From: JBCCGE01 sp039029455
Lineage (GTDB): Bacteria; Pseudomonadota; Gammaproteobacteria; Arenicellales; Poriferihabitantaceae
Length of the DNA stretch: 50,606 bases
Assembly: GCA_039029455.1 (NCBI GenBank)
Contig: JBCCGE010000014.1
Span: 1 to 50,606, forward strand
Direction: 5' to 3'
Of the stretch, positions 25,840 through 33,807 are shown one piece after another. Numbering within the stretch: the first letter of the stretch is position 1; each line of letters starts with the position of its first letter. The notes beneath the pieces are model-generated. The model was given only the letters and a program-made list of their open reading frames with translations, did not search any database and was not told the DNA's origin. The translations under genes were made by a program, and so were the position numbers.

Positions 25840-26925
25840 CTAGGTGTCCACTCGAAAATGCGTCACCGCATCATCGTCCCAGAGGATTCCGCTTCCAGGT
25901 GAATCATCGACAACAGCGCACCCGTTCTCAATCTGAATTGGCCTCTGCAGCACAGGATTCCACCAGTCTGCGTATTCAAGGTAGTGGGCGGTGCGAGTGC
26001 AGCACAACAGACGCGCGCTGACTTCCGGCCAGAGGTGACTGGAAACAGGAAGATTCGCCGTTTCTGCGATAGCCGCGGCTTTAGTCCAGCCGGTAATACC
26101 ACCAATTTTCATCACATCCGGCATCACATAATCCGAAGCGCTGGCGGAAACCGCATGTTGAAAATCGAGTGGACCCCACCAGTTTTCGCCGCACTGAATC
26201 GGCGTCTCAACGGACGCTGAAATCCTGGCGTGCCCCTCATAGTCGTGCGCCAGAGTAGGCTCCTCAACCCAGACCAATCCCATGGAATCCAATACGCGAA
26301 CGCGTTCGATGGCCTCCGTCGGCGTCAACGACTGGTTGTAATCCACCATGATGTCAACAGACTCTCCGGCCACCTCACGCATGGCTTCGACCACGGCCAG
26401 ATCATCGACGACGCTGTCGTAGCCGATCTTTGCCTTAAATGCGGTAAACCCCGCTTCAATCAACTCGGAGGCGGCATCCCGACTGCCCTCTACACCGTCA
26501 AAGCCGATAGAACCATAGGCTTTTACCGGCTGCACAACTCCTCCCAGCGCACTCACCAGAGACTGTTGTGAACTGCGGCAATGAGCATCCCACATCGCCA
26601 TGTCCAGACCCGCAAGCGCCATCCCGACAATGCCCTGAGTACCCAGTAGCTTAAAACGATCGTGCAGGGTTTCTGTGCGGATCTTGGGCGCGAGCAGCTG
26701 ACCTGCGACCATAGCCTCCAGATTGCGCACCAGCTCGGTCACGGATGACAGCGCAGCTGGTGTGTACGTGAACAGCATCGCATGCCCCACACAACCATCG
26801 TCAAGACGAAGGTTGATCAACACCAGAGGCGACTCGGTGATGGTCGCACTTGCGGTTTTGTGCGGCACGGACATCGGCACAATAACCGGTATTGCTTCAA
26901 GCGATTGGATAGTGGGTGTACTCAT
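25840..26925 (-). CDS. Mandelate racemase-subgroup enolase superfamily enzyme
   Basis: 361 residues. The catalytic positions match mandelate racemase almost one for one: the FKAKIGY motif with K164 and K166, metal ligands D195, E221 and E247 (in VDYNQSL, EEPTLAHDYEG and GENWWGP), then D269 in MPDVMKIGGITGW, H296 in SSHLWPE and E316 in TAHYLE (D270, H297 and E317 in mandelate racemase). The two general bases of a racemase are therefore kept. The substrate is not necessarily mandelate; the N-terminal specificity loops differ. Neighbours are a GNAT (abutting), VOC, DUF924 and isochorismatase-like genes, all co-directional with short gaps. Confidence 0.88.
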   Translation of the reverse strand: MSTPTIQSLEAIPVIVPMSVPHKTASATITESPLVLINLRLDDGCVGHAMLFTYTPAALSSVTELVRNLEAMVAGQLLAPKIRTETLHDRFKLLGTQGIVGMALAGLDMAMWDAHCRSSQQSLVSALGGVVQPVKAYGSIGFDGVEGSRDAASELIEAGFTAFKAKIGYDSVVDDLAVVEAMREVAGESVDIMVDYNQSLTPTEAIERVRVLDSMGLVWVEEPTLAHDYEGHARISASVETPIQCGENWWGPLDFQHAVSASASDYVMPDVMKIGGITGWTKAAAIAETANLPVSSHLWPEVSARLLCCTRTAHYLEYADWWNPVLQRPIQIENGCAVVDDSPGSGILWDDDAVTHFRVDT

Positions 26926-26949
26926 TTGAATAATTCAGAATCAGCGCAT

Positions 26950-27345
26950 TCAAGATGCATCCACATGCTGATCAATCAGAACCGGATTGCCGTCAGGATC
27001 GTGCAGCAGAATGGATTTAGAGGATAAATTTTCATTTTCGGCTTCATCCTCTGCAGACAAAATTCCATTGGCAATCAGCGTCTGTCTGATGTCACTGATC
27101 GATTGGAACGACTCGAGTGGTTGCGCCTTCTGATCCCATCCGGGATTAAAGGTCAGCATATTTTTGTCGAACATCCCCTCAAACAAGCCGATGACATGAT
27201 CGCCGCTCCGCATGATCAGCCAGTGTTCATCAGCATTGCCGGCGAACACCTCAAAACCAAGCTTTTGGTAAAAGATCTGTGACGCTGCGAGATCCTTCAC
27301 CGACAAACTCAACGAAAAGGCACCCAGGTGGATGTTATCGGTCAT
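26950..27345 (-). CDS. VOC-family (glyoxalase-like) protein
   Basis: 131 residues with two glyoxalase-type beta-alpha-beta modules: LGAFSLSLSVKDLAASQIFYQKLGFEVF at the start and a closing SILLHDPDGNPVLIDQ. The VOC superfamily includes glyoxalases, resistance proteins and dioxygenases, and this short form cannot be assigned. It sits 24 bp upstream of the mandelate racemase-like gene and 26 bp below the DUF924 gene, on the same strand. Confidence 0.8.
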   Translation of the reverse strand: MTDNIHLGAFSLSLSVKDLAASQIFYQKLGFEVFAGNADEHWLIMRSGDHVIGLFEGMFDKNMLTFNPGWDQKAQPLESFQSISDIRQTLIANGILSAEDEAENENLSSKSILLHDPDGNPVLIDQHVDAS

Positions 27346-27371
27346 GGATGTTCTGTCTCAAACCACGGCAT

Positions 27372-27911
27372 CTAAAACGACGACCCCGGCTGCGCCAGAA
27401 AGTCGACCTCGTCCGCCGTTGAAACCCGCCCCAGAATTTCGTTGCGATGAGGGTAGCGACCATACTTCTTAATAATATCGCGATGCATGTGCTCGAATCT
27501 GAGGTTAAGTTCGTTGCCCAGCTCCGTAAACAGTTCGACCGCTTTGTCATGAATCACCAGTGATTCACTGTGCATAAAGGGCATATACATGAAACTGCGC
27601 TGGGTGGATGTCAGGTCATGATCCATACCAAGTGAAATCGCTTCCTGAGCAAGCACCAGGGCGATGCCATCGTATGCAAACGATTCAGGGCGATCGCGAA
27701 ACAGATTGCGGGAAAACTGATCCAGAACGATAACTTCCGCCAGCCGACCCTCTGCGCTGACGCGCCAGTCGCTGAATTCACCGGCCGCTGCGCGCGTATG
27801 CGCAGAGCCGAATCGTTTTCGGATCGTTTCATCAAACACCTCGTCCTTTTTAAACCAGTTCTCAGGTTCACATTCATCGAACCAGAACGAGATCACATCA
27901 GCACTCTTCAT
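27372..27911 (-). CDS. DUF924-family protein
   Basis: 179 residues with the characteristic VISFWFDECEPENWFKKDEVFDETIRKRF opening, LAEVIVLDQFSRNLFRDRPESFAYDG centre and YMPFMHSESLVIHDKAVELF end of this family. DUF924 proteins are all-helical, TPR-like and of unknown function. It lies 29 bp below the isochorismatase-like gene and 26 bp above the VOC gene on the same strand. Confidence 0.85.
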   Translation of the reverse strand: MKSADVISFWFDECEPENWFKKDEVFDETIRKRFGSAHTRAAAGEFSDWRVSAEGRLAEVIVLDQFSRNLFRDRPESFAYDGIALVLAQEAISLGMDHDLTSTQRSFMYMPFMHSESLVIHDKAVELFTELGNELNLRFEHMHRDIIKKYGRYPHRNEILGRVSTADEVDFLAQPGSSF

Positions 27912-27940
27912 AATCGGATATAGCTTTCAGGAAACATTCA

Positions 27941-28552
27941 TCAGGCCGCATTCGAGACCGACCGCGCGTAGTCTGCCATCGACTCCAGCATGGCATCCAG
28001 AGAGCAACGAGCTCCGGTCTGAAGGTACTCCATCGCGCGCAATGACGCCTCGTGAGCATATTCGCTGGACCCCGCAACACAGTCTTCAACAACCCGACAA
28101 AAGTAGTCGGACTCGTGTCCGTCAACAAAGGTATAGTGGACGCAGACATCGGTCAAGCCGCCGCACAATATCAACGTCTCGGCACGCAGGCCTTTCAGCA
28201 GTATCTCAAAATCGGTGCCGAAAAATGCGGAGTAACGACGCTTTTTAATCAGATAGTCATTGGGTCGAAAGTCCATTTCTGCCACTGCAATGTCGGTACC
28301 GGGCTCGGTCTCGATGCAGTGTACCTCCTCGTCACCGTCCAGTTCACGGCCGAAGTCTATACCGTCCGGTCGATGCACTTCCTGTATGAACACAACAGGA
28401 ACATCGGTCTCTCTTGCTGCATCGACTAGACGTCGTGCCTGAAGCATTCGCGCCGCATAATCCGGCATGGTGGGAATGGCTTCGTCCGTGCGATCGTGAA
28501 ACGTTTCTGCCTGAATGTCGATCACAATCAGGGCCGGACGGCCCTCTATCAT
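27941..28552 (-). CDS. Isochorismatase-family cysteine hydrolase
   Basis: 203 residues from ATG 28552; a longer frame opens at 28618 but its extra 22 residues precede the typical MIEGRPALIVIDIQAE start. The catalytic triad residues are Asp12 (VIDIQ), the Lys of KKRRYSAFFGTDF and the Cys of GLTDVCVHYT. The family hydrolyses isochorismate, nicotinamide, N-carbamoyl compounds and other amides. It starts the reverse-strand group that runs down to the GNAT gene, so it may share a pathway with the mandelate racemase-like enzyme. The substrate is unknown. Confidence 0.85.
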   Translation of the reverse strand: MIEGRPALIVIDIQAETFHDRTDEAIPTMPDYAARMLQARRLVDAARETDVPVVFIQEVHRPDGIDFGRELDGDEEVHCIETEPGTDIAVAEMDFRPNDYLIKKRRYSAFFGTDFEILLKGLRAETLILCGGLTDVCVHYTFVDGHESDYFCRVVEDCVAGSSEYAHEASLRAMEYLQTGARCSLDAMLESMADYARSVSNAA

Positions 28553-28730
28553 TTTTCTTTGATTGGATTTCACAATTTGTATCAACCTCCCGATGGCGAC
28601 CAAAGATCGATCCAGCAACGTGCTACCCGGACGACACCGTTAACCTCAATGAGTGTCAGCGTGGCGACAAATTCGCCCGCAGAAACCGTCATGGTCTGAC
28701 GCCACAACAGGTTCACACAGTCGGGCTGTC

Positions 28731-28952
28731 TCAGAATTCCGATAGTTTCCCGGGTTTAAAATAGCCGTGTCTTGACTGATACTCCTCACACTGTTGTGCA
28801 AACGCTGCTCTATCTACGATTTGCTTTCCGTCTTCGGTGAAATCCCTAACGTGTTTACTCCAGTCCCGTTCTGTGGAGCCGTCCATGAGGTTATCCATAA
28901 TGGGTGTCGCCAGTTCAAGTAACTCCGTATCCGTTTTTAACGACAGGGTCAT
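28731..28952 (-). CDS. Small conserved-looking hypothetical protein
   Basis: 73 residues from ATG 28952, preceded by GAGGA eight bases upstream; a TTG at 28973 would add seven residues but has no ribosome site. The protein is charged and mostly helical (TELLELATPIMDNLMDG, WSKHVRDFTEDGKQ, EEYQSRHGYFKPG). I do not recognise it. It is separated from its neighbours by about 180 bp on each side, so it is probably transcribed alone. Confidence 0.65.
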   Translation of the reverse strand: MTLSLKTDTELLELATPIMDNLMDGSTERDWSKHVRDFTEDGKQIVDRAAFAQQCEEYQSRHGYFKPGKLSEF

Positions 28953-29134
28953 GCTTGCGTCCTCAGATCGCAATCGAGGCGAGACTCACAGTCGAGCGCA
29001 CCGTAAGGAAACGATTCGATAGTCGACGATAGCGAATTTTTCGCGCGTAAACCGCGGCCGGTTGCATTGCTCATTGGGTTCTTCTCAGCTTTATCCACAC
29101 TCCGCCGCACTGAACACTCGCCATGGCCGGTTGT

Positions 29135-29788
29135 TCAGCTGCCTTTTTCAATCTTCGCTGTCAGCCGCCAGATTTCCTCGACGGTTGGGACCCAGCCCTT
29201 CAACCCGCCTTCTAATTCGGATCGCTGCAGCTCTTCGACGACATACACGTCACCGTAGTAACCGACGACATCATCGCGATTGAGTGAAAACGGCGGACCC
29301 TCAGTTACGTTCTGATCGTAGTTGAAGGTGACTAAAAGCTGCTGCGCGCATTCGGAAACCGCTGCCATATGGTGAGCATATTTCGGTCGCGTGTCTGCAG
29401 GCAGTGCAACCAGCGCGGCACGATCCCAGATCGCGTGGACCCCCCCAAGTGTCTGTGCGTCGAGATCAAAGAAATCGCCAACATAAATTTCCAGCATGGG
29501 TGCTCTATAACGCTTCATAGCGTTCACAGTGTCGACTTCAGGACGGATATCGTTTTCGGAAAACAACGCCTGAATCGCCGATTCCACTAACTCACACCCC
29601 ACAACTCGAAACCCCTTTGCGAGCAGCCAGGGTACGTCGACGGTCTTACCGCACAGCGGAACAAAGACCGTCTGTCCGGGCGTTAGCTCCAGTCGATCAA
29701 TGTATTTTGCTAACCACGGATTAACCGCGCGCTCATGGAATCCGAGCTTCCCCGATGCCCACTTGTCATGCCAGAACTGTGCTTCCAT
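29135..29788 (-). CDS. tpm: Thiopurine S-methyltransferase
   Basis: 217 residues, the standard bacterial size. The opening FWHDKWASGKLGFHERAVNPWL, the SAM-binding FVPLCGKTVDVPWLLAKG and the following GCELVESAIQALF are typical of the TPMT family. Bacterial Tpm methylates thiols and also selenium and tellurium oxyanions. It is followed on the same strand by a cupin gene (29-bp gap). The ATG at 29788 matches the usual N-terminus. Confidence 0.9.
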   Translation of the reverse strand: MEAQFWHDKWASGKLGFHERAVNPWLAKYIDRLELTPGQTVFVPLCGKTVDVPWLLAKGFRVVGCELVESAIQALFSENDIRPEVDTVNAMKRYRAPMLEIYVGDFFDLDAQTLGGVHAIWDRAALVALPADTRPKYAHHMAAVSECAQQLLVTFNYDQNVTEGPPFSLNRDDVVGYYGDVYVVEELQRSELEGGLKGWVPTVEEIWRLTAKIEKGS

Positions 29789-29817
29789 AGTGTACTAATT
29801 TTATCGTCGCGAACGTG

Positions 29818-30177
29818 CTATTCGCAGATTAAATAGTACTTCTTAAGTGTCTCGGTGATCTCCCAGCGACACGGAGCGCCCTTGGCGATAAAAAAGCTGT
29901 CGCCGGAAGTAAAGGTCTGGACCTGACCATCCGGGGTTGTCAGCGTTACCGAACCGGACAACACCGTCATCATCTCGTTAACCGGATAACCCTCAATGTC
30001 TTCGACACAGGGTGCGCATTCCCAGACACCAGCCAGAACCGACTCGTCTTCGCTGGCAAAAAAGGTGTGATTGGTCTCTGAGTGATCTACGGACGTAAAA
30101 CACGAATCCGGGGTGAATTGCGAGGGCGCCATTCCGGCGTCCGGATTGGCAACATAACGAAAAACATTGGGTTTCAT
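29818..30177 (-). CDS. Cupin domain protein
   Basis: 119 residues with a single cupin barrel: LAGVWECAPCVEDIEGYPVNEMMTVLSG and FTSGDSFFIAKGAPCRWEITE. This is the Cupin_3 / (S)-ureidoglycine-aminohydrolase-like type, where a short cupin binds a metal; the usual histidine pair is largely absent here, so activity is uncertain. It lies between tpm and a GFA gene on the same strand. Confidence 0.8.
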   Translation of the reverse strand: MKPNVFRYVANPDAGMAPSQFTPDSCFTSVDHSETNHTFFASEDESVLAGVWECAPCVEDIEGYPVNEMMTVLSGSVTLTTPDGQVQTFTSGDSFFIAKGAPCRWEITETLKKYYLICE

Positions 30178-30231
30178 CGGCAGGTTCTCCGGCGATTTAG
30201 TACACGGTCTCGTCCAGATGATGAACGCAGA

Positions 30232-30633
30232 CTAACCTTCAGTCAGTTTACCTGAATATTGCGGATGGTTATCACAGATTATGTCCCAATCAGGCTTGGA
30301 CGCCGTATGAATATGATAAATATTTCTACCGGAGGTTTGATCGTCAATAGTGCCCACCCTTAGCCTTCGGATATTCGGCAGGTCTGAGCGCGCACTGTAA
30401 AGCGGGCTGCCGCAATGTGAACAGAACGCACGCACTTTGTGCTCACTCGAGGGATACTCGCGAATATGTTCAGTCCCTTCAAACGAAAGTCGTCGGGTGT
30501 CGAGTGGACTGACGGCCGCAAAAGCTGTGCCCTGGGCTTTTTGACACTGACGGCAGTGACACAGGGAAATTTCGTCGATATCACCGTCGTAACTGTAGCG
30601 CACGCGTCCGCACAGGCACCCTCCTCGAATCAT
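30232..30633 (-). CDS. GFA-family (glutathione-dependent formaldehyde-activating) protein
   Basis: 133 residues with the zinc cysteines of the family: CLCGRVRYSY near the start, the CHCRQCQKAQGTAF block and FCSHCGSPLYSAR. The family was named from Gfa, but most members have unknown substrates. It is in a run of small genes (cupin, GFA, cupin, pseudoazurin) with short gaps of 54, 37 and 5 bp. The ATG at 30633 gives the standard N-terminus MIRGGCLCG. Confidence 0.85.
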   Translation of the reverse strand: MIRGGCLCGRVRYSYDGDIDEISLCHCRQCQKAQGTAFAAVSPLDTRRLSFEGTEHIREYPSSEHKVRAFCSHCGSPLYSARSDLPNIRRLRVGTIDDQTSGRNIYHIHTASKPDWDIICDNHPQYSGKLTEG

Positions 30634-30670
30634 GCTGGCCTGCTACCCCGGTCAATCATATACAGCGGCT

Positions 30671-31117
30671 TTAAAAGTCGGCCGCAGAGGACAGCGGATG
30701 ATCGACGCAGTGATCTCCGGGTTGTGGGGTGACCGACATGATCTTTACCCCGTCGGGAGTTTCGAACCGGTGCCAGGTGTTTGCCGGCACAATTAACATT
30801 TTGCCCGCAGTAAGCAGATTGGGCTGTTCAACCTCATCAATCAACAGAATCAGTGTCGTCTGTCCTTCCAGAACGAACACAATTTCATCTCCGATCGGGT
30901 GGCGTTCCCACTCACTGTTACCCGCGTAGTGACCGACAAAAATTCCGCCATCACGATAGGTGGAGAGCTTGGCAAATGCGCCTTCAAGGTCAGCCTTTGT
31001 AGACATCGGCTTACGATCTCCCACAAAACGCAGCGAAGCGATAGTTTCAGCGACATTTAACACTTCAGGGGAATTCAAAGGCTCATCCATCTTAGTGTCC
31101 CAGGCAGATTCCGACAA
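30671..31117 (-). CDS. Cupin domain protein
   Basis: 148 residues, with the cupin core at about 55-130: VGHYAGNSEWERHPIGDEIVFVLEGQTTLIL and KMLIVPANTWHRFETPDGVKIMSVTPQPGDH. The Glu and His of these two segments are in place for metal binding. Function is unknown. Its stop lies 37 bp before the GFA start, and its start is five bases below the pseudoazurin stop, implying cotranscription. Confidence 0.82.
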   Translation of the reverse strand: MSESAWDTKMDEPLNSPEVLNVAETIASLRFVGDRKPMSTKADLEGAFAKLSTYRDGGIFVGHYAGNSEWERHPIGDEIVFVLEGQTTLILLIDEVEQPNLLTAGKMLIVPANTWHRFETPDGVKIMSVTPQPGDHCVDHPLSSAADF

Positions 31118-31122
31118 TTGAA

Positions 31123-31569
31123 CTAACGAACCTTTTCAAGGTATCCGATCAGGCGGTCTTCATGAATTATGAATTTTGAACTCATCTCTTCGGCGACCGT
31201 TCTTGCCGCATCCAGATTAGTCGCAGCACCGGCCTGAATAACACCAACCATGCCGTAGTAAAAATGCGGTGCGCATTTGTAAATGTAAACGCCCTCTTTA
31301 TTGATCTCTACGGACACGGTTTGATTGCGCCGCCCGTGCCAGGTGTTAGCTCCTTCAGGCGTGACCACTGAAATGGAATCGTGATTGGGGTCGGTCGGAA
31401 TAAACGTGACCGTATCGCCCACCTCAACATGCAGCACAGAGGGTTCGAAAACCATTTTGCCGTCGACGCCTTTATTGAGCATCCTGACCTCATGCTCGGC
31501 CGCTAGCGCGGAAGACATCGAAAATGTGGCAATCAATGCCGCGAGAAAACCGACTTTAAGACTTTGCAT
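31123..31569 (-). CDS. Pseudoazurin (blue copper protein), exported
   Basis: 148 residues with a signal peptide (cleavage likely after the SALA at 20-23) and a cupredoxin fold. The type-1 copper ligands are visible: His63 in DPNHDS, Cys99 and His102 in YKCAPHF, and Met107 in YYGMVG. Pseudoazurins carry electrons in the periplasm, classically to nitrite or nitrous oxide reductases or from methylamine oxidation. No such reductase is in the window. A 155-bp gap separates it from dapA upstream. Confidence 0.9.
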   Translation of the reverse strand: MQSLKVGFLAALIATFSMSSALAAEHEVRMLNKGVDGKMVFEPSVLHVEVGDTVTFIPTDPNHDSISVVTPEGANTWHGRRNQTVSVEINKEGVYIYKCAPHFYYGMVGVIQAGAATNLDAARTVAEEMSSKFIIHEDRLIGYLEKVR

Positions 31570-31724
31570 TGTGATTGTTTACGCAGATGGCATTAGGTGT
31601 TTGATATCAACTTCACTACAACTACATCGACAGTGTACACCGTGAGACGGGTTTATCGGTATGCACCCGTCAAAGATCCTTGAATGTTTTTGTGAAGCAT
31701 TCAGGTCAGACGACAGCAAGGCGT

Positions 31725-32603
31725 TTACACTGACAGCACATCCGCGCTGCGCATTGCGGATTCTATAGATCGACGCGTGTCTTCAGTCAGCGGGACCATT
31801 GGCAGTCGGCACGCGTCACTTGTCAGGCCCAAAAGCGACGCGGCGTATTTGACGCCAGCTGGACTCGGCTCGAGAAACAGCGCCCGGTGCAGAGACATCA
31901 GCCTGCGCTGAATCTCAAGTGCAGCAGAGAAATCGTTTTCTTTGCAGTGCCGCTGAATCTGAGCACACAGTGCGGGAGCAATGTTCGCCGTAACCGAAAT
32001 GCAGCCGACACCGCCGTGAGCGTTGTATGCCACCGCCGTCGAGTCCTCACCCGACAGAAAGCAGAACTGTTTTTCAATAAGATTGCGCTCCCGTACAGGT
32101 CGCGTCAGATCGCAGGTCGCGTCTTTGACACCAACGACGTTGGGTAACTCAGCAATACGAGCCAGTGTTTCAGGCAATATATCAACCACGGCACGCGGCG
32201 GCACGTTGTACACCACCACCGGAAGGTCCACACGCTCACACACATAGCGAAAATGCTGATACAGCCCTTCCTGATGAGGGCGGTTGTAGTACCCCGCAAC
32301 ATGAAGGACACCATCGGCCCCGGCTCGCGCGGCGTTGTTGCTGAACGCAATCGCGGCCTCAGGAGCATTAGTTCCGGCACCCGCGAGTACCGGCACCTGG
32401 CCACCAACCTCGTGGACAACCTTTTCTATCACACGATAGGGCTCTTCAGCAGACAACACAGAGGCCTCTCCGGTAGTACCAACCGGCACAATACCGGAGG
32501 TAGCGTTGTCGAGGTGATATCGAATCAGTCGGGTCAGAGCCAACCGGTCGATCCCTCGCTCATCGAAGGGGGTAATCAGTGCAACAATTGAACCGTTAAA
32601 CAT
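31725..32603 (-). CDS. dapA: 4-hydroxy-tetrahydrodipicolinate synthase
   Basis: 292 residues, the exact family size. Key residues are in register with E. coli DapA: GTTGE (42-46) with Thr43/44, Tyr106, Tyr132 in VVYNVPPR, Arg137, and the Schiff-base Lys160 in VVGVKDAT. It condenses pyruvate and aspartate semialdehyde, committing carbon to lysine and meso-diaminopimelate. The ATG at 32603 has GGAG seven bases upstream. A terminator-like hairpin ends about 38 bp above the start and a lysine-codon leader ORF lies further up, suggesting attenuation. No other lysine gene is adjacent; N-acetylneuraminate lyase-type paralogues are less likely given the intact catalytic set. Confidence 0.88.
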   Translation of the reverse strand: MFNGSIVALITPFDERGIDRLALTRLIRYHLDNATSGIVPVGTTGEASVLSAEEPYRVIEKVVHEVGGQVPVLAGAGTNAPEAAIAFSNNAARAGADGVLHVAGYYNRPHQEGLYQHFRYVCERVDLPVVVYNVPPRAVVDILPETLARIAELPNVVGVKDATCDLTRPVRERNLIEKQFCFLSGEDSTAVAYNAHGGVGCISVTANIAPALCAQIQRHCKENDFSAALEIQRRLMSLHRALFLEPSPAGVKYAASLLGLTSDACRLPMVPLTEDTRRSIESAMRSADVLSV

Positions 32604-32640
32604 GAGTTTCTCCAGAGTCAGGAGGCAGTCAACGATTCCA

Positions 32641-32676
32641 ATAAAAACCCCGGAGCCGCTGATGGCTGCCGGGGTT
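32641..32676 (-). terminator. Intrinsic terminator (candidate attenuator) before dapA
   Basis: On the reverse strand AACCCCGGCAGCC (32676-32664) pairs with GGCTCCGGGGTT (32657-32646) with one bulged base and a six-base loop, followed directly by a T-run. It lies between the leader ORF and dapA on the same strand, so it could terminate early transcripts of dapA. It could equally end transcripts from the DUF1330 gene. Confidence 0.65.
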
Positions 32677-32708
32677 GTTAAAAATAGTCGTTTTAAATGT
32701 AAGCCGTT

Positions 32709-32786
32709 TTACATACGCGCACCCGGAAGCCACCGAACCTTGTATACCGGTTTGTTCTTCAGGATGTGTTTGAGTGCAAAACGCAT
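32709..32786 (-). CDS. Candidate dapA leader peptide (25 aa, four lysines)
   Basis: A 25-codon frame from ATG 32786 to TAA at 32711-32709. The peptide has Lys at 6, 10, 12 and 16 and no acidic residue. A TTGACC-17-TAGTCT promoter lies just upstream, with a predicted start site near 32787, so the transcript would be almost leaderless. Codons 18-22 contain GGCTTCCGGG (32731-32722), which imitates the 3' arm of the terminator below. This fits a ribosome-controlled attenuator for dapA. It may also be a chance ORF; no homology support was available. Confidence 0.4.
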   Translation of the reverse strand: MRFALKHILKNKPVYKVRWLPGARM

Positions 32787-32793
32787 GTCAGAA

Positions 32794-32822
32794 AGACTAC
32801 CGTGCAGGAAAAGCAGGGTCAA
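32794..32822 (-). promoter_or_regulatory. Sigma70-like promoter upstream of dapA leader
   Basis: TTGACC (32822-32817) and TAGTCT (32799-32794) on the reverse strand with a 17-bp spacer. The -35 matches consensus at five of six bases, the -10 at three of six. Transcription would start about one base before the leader ATG. Confidence 0.45.
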
Positions 32823-32869
32823 CAGGATTATGCGGCTGTATTGATCGGCATTCTATGATTCAAGATCAG

Positions 32870-33283
32870 TTAGCCCGCAAACTGCAGGCCCGTCTCCATA
32901 GTTTCCATCCGCACCAGACGACTGTCAGACAGTCCCGCAGTGCGGTGTTCTACAGCGCTTTGATACTCAGGATCGCGCATCATCTGAACAAACGAGTCAA
33001 CACTCGGGTACTCCGCAATAAACGCCAAATCCCATTGCTCGTTCTCCGGACCGATCAACATGACCTCCGGGCGACCGCGCCAGACGATGCGCCCGCCGAG
33101 AGCAGAAAATATCGGCCCACTGAGACGTCCGTACTCAGCGTACGCCGCTTCCCCGGTAATTTCTCTCCCGTCCTCGTATTCAGCCCATTCTCTGAAACGA
33201 ACCAGATTGAGCATATGGATCGGACCGGGTCTTTGATTCTGTTTGAAGGCTTGCCAGGCGGTTTTTGTCCATCCTACATGCAT
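32870..33283 (-). CDS. DUF1330-family protein
   Basis: 137 residues, ferredoxin-like alpha/beta (dimeric) fold. The segments MLNLVRFREWAEYEDG, ITGEAAYAEYGRLSG, GGRIVWRGRPEVMLIGPENEQWDLAFIAEYPSVDSFVQMMRDPEYQSA are typical of DUF1330. Function is unknown. The DUF4174 gene is 36 bp upstream on the same strand; dapA with its leader is downstream. Confidence 0.85.
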   Translation of the reverse strand: MHVGWTKTAWQAFKQNQRPGPIHMLNLVRFREWAEYEDGREITGEAAYAEYGRLSGPIFSALGGRIVWRGRPEVMLIGPENEQWDLAFIAEYPSVDSFVQMMRDPEYQSAVEHRTAGLSDSRLVRMETMETGLQFAG

Positions 33284-33319
33284 TGATGCAACCTCTATAA
33301 AAAAGCAATTCGAAAACGG

Positions 33320-33790
33320 TTACTGCTGAGACTCCTGCATCTCAAATCGGCGCATTGGCATCATATCGATAAGAGCGAACAGATCGTTGAGTCGCAGTCG
33401 TTGCTGTGTGGCTTTGACTGTGCCGTCCTTGCCGATCAGCACTGCCAGCTCTCCATTTTGAAAATAGTCACGATATGTCTTTGAAACAAACTCATCTGCA
33501 ATATCGGTTGGATAGTTTGATACGACGGTCAAAGGTTCGAACACAAACCAGAAAATGTGACGATCCAGAATTTCAAAGTCTGCATCCTGCAGTGCGTTTA
33601 TCAACGACGATTTGTCGGCGTTCAGGTGACTGCCGTCGATCAGAATAATGCGATTATCCCACTCCAGATCGCTCAGGTTTCTCAGCACCGGGAACGAATC
33701 CGAAGCCGCAACCGATGACAGAAAAACGCCAAAAAATAATGCCATCGATCGTATCAGGAGTTGCCGCACCTCGGATTCACTAAAACGCAT
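33320..33790 (-). CDS. DUF4174-domain exported protein
   Basis: 156 residues. A hydrophobic N-terminal segment (about 12-29, SMALFFGVFLSSVAAS) is a likely signal peptide. The mature part starts with LSDLEWDNRIILIDG and closes with LIGKDGTVKATQ...LIDMMPMRRFEM, the hallmarks of DUF4174, a thioredoxin-like family of unknown function. It lies between MAPEG and DUF1330 genes on the same strand (gaps of 17 and 36 bp). Confidence 0.78.
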   Translation of the reverse strand: MRFSESEVRQLLIRSMALFFGVFLSSVAASDSFPVLRNLSDLEWDNRIILIDGSHLNADKSSLINALQDADFEILDRHIFWFVFEPLTVVSNYPTDIADEFVSKTYRDYFQNGELAVLIGKDGTVKATQQRLRLNDLFALIDMMPMRRFEMQESQQ

Positions 33791-33807
33791 TCAGCTTACG
33801 ACACGAA

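Noticed and set aside
32604..32870. Lysine riboswitch (L box) upstream of dapA
   Set aside because: The leader is too short and lacks the conserved L-box blocks I would expect; the leader-peptide arrangement explains the region better.
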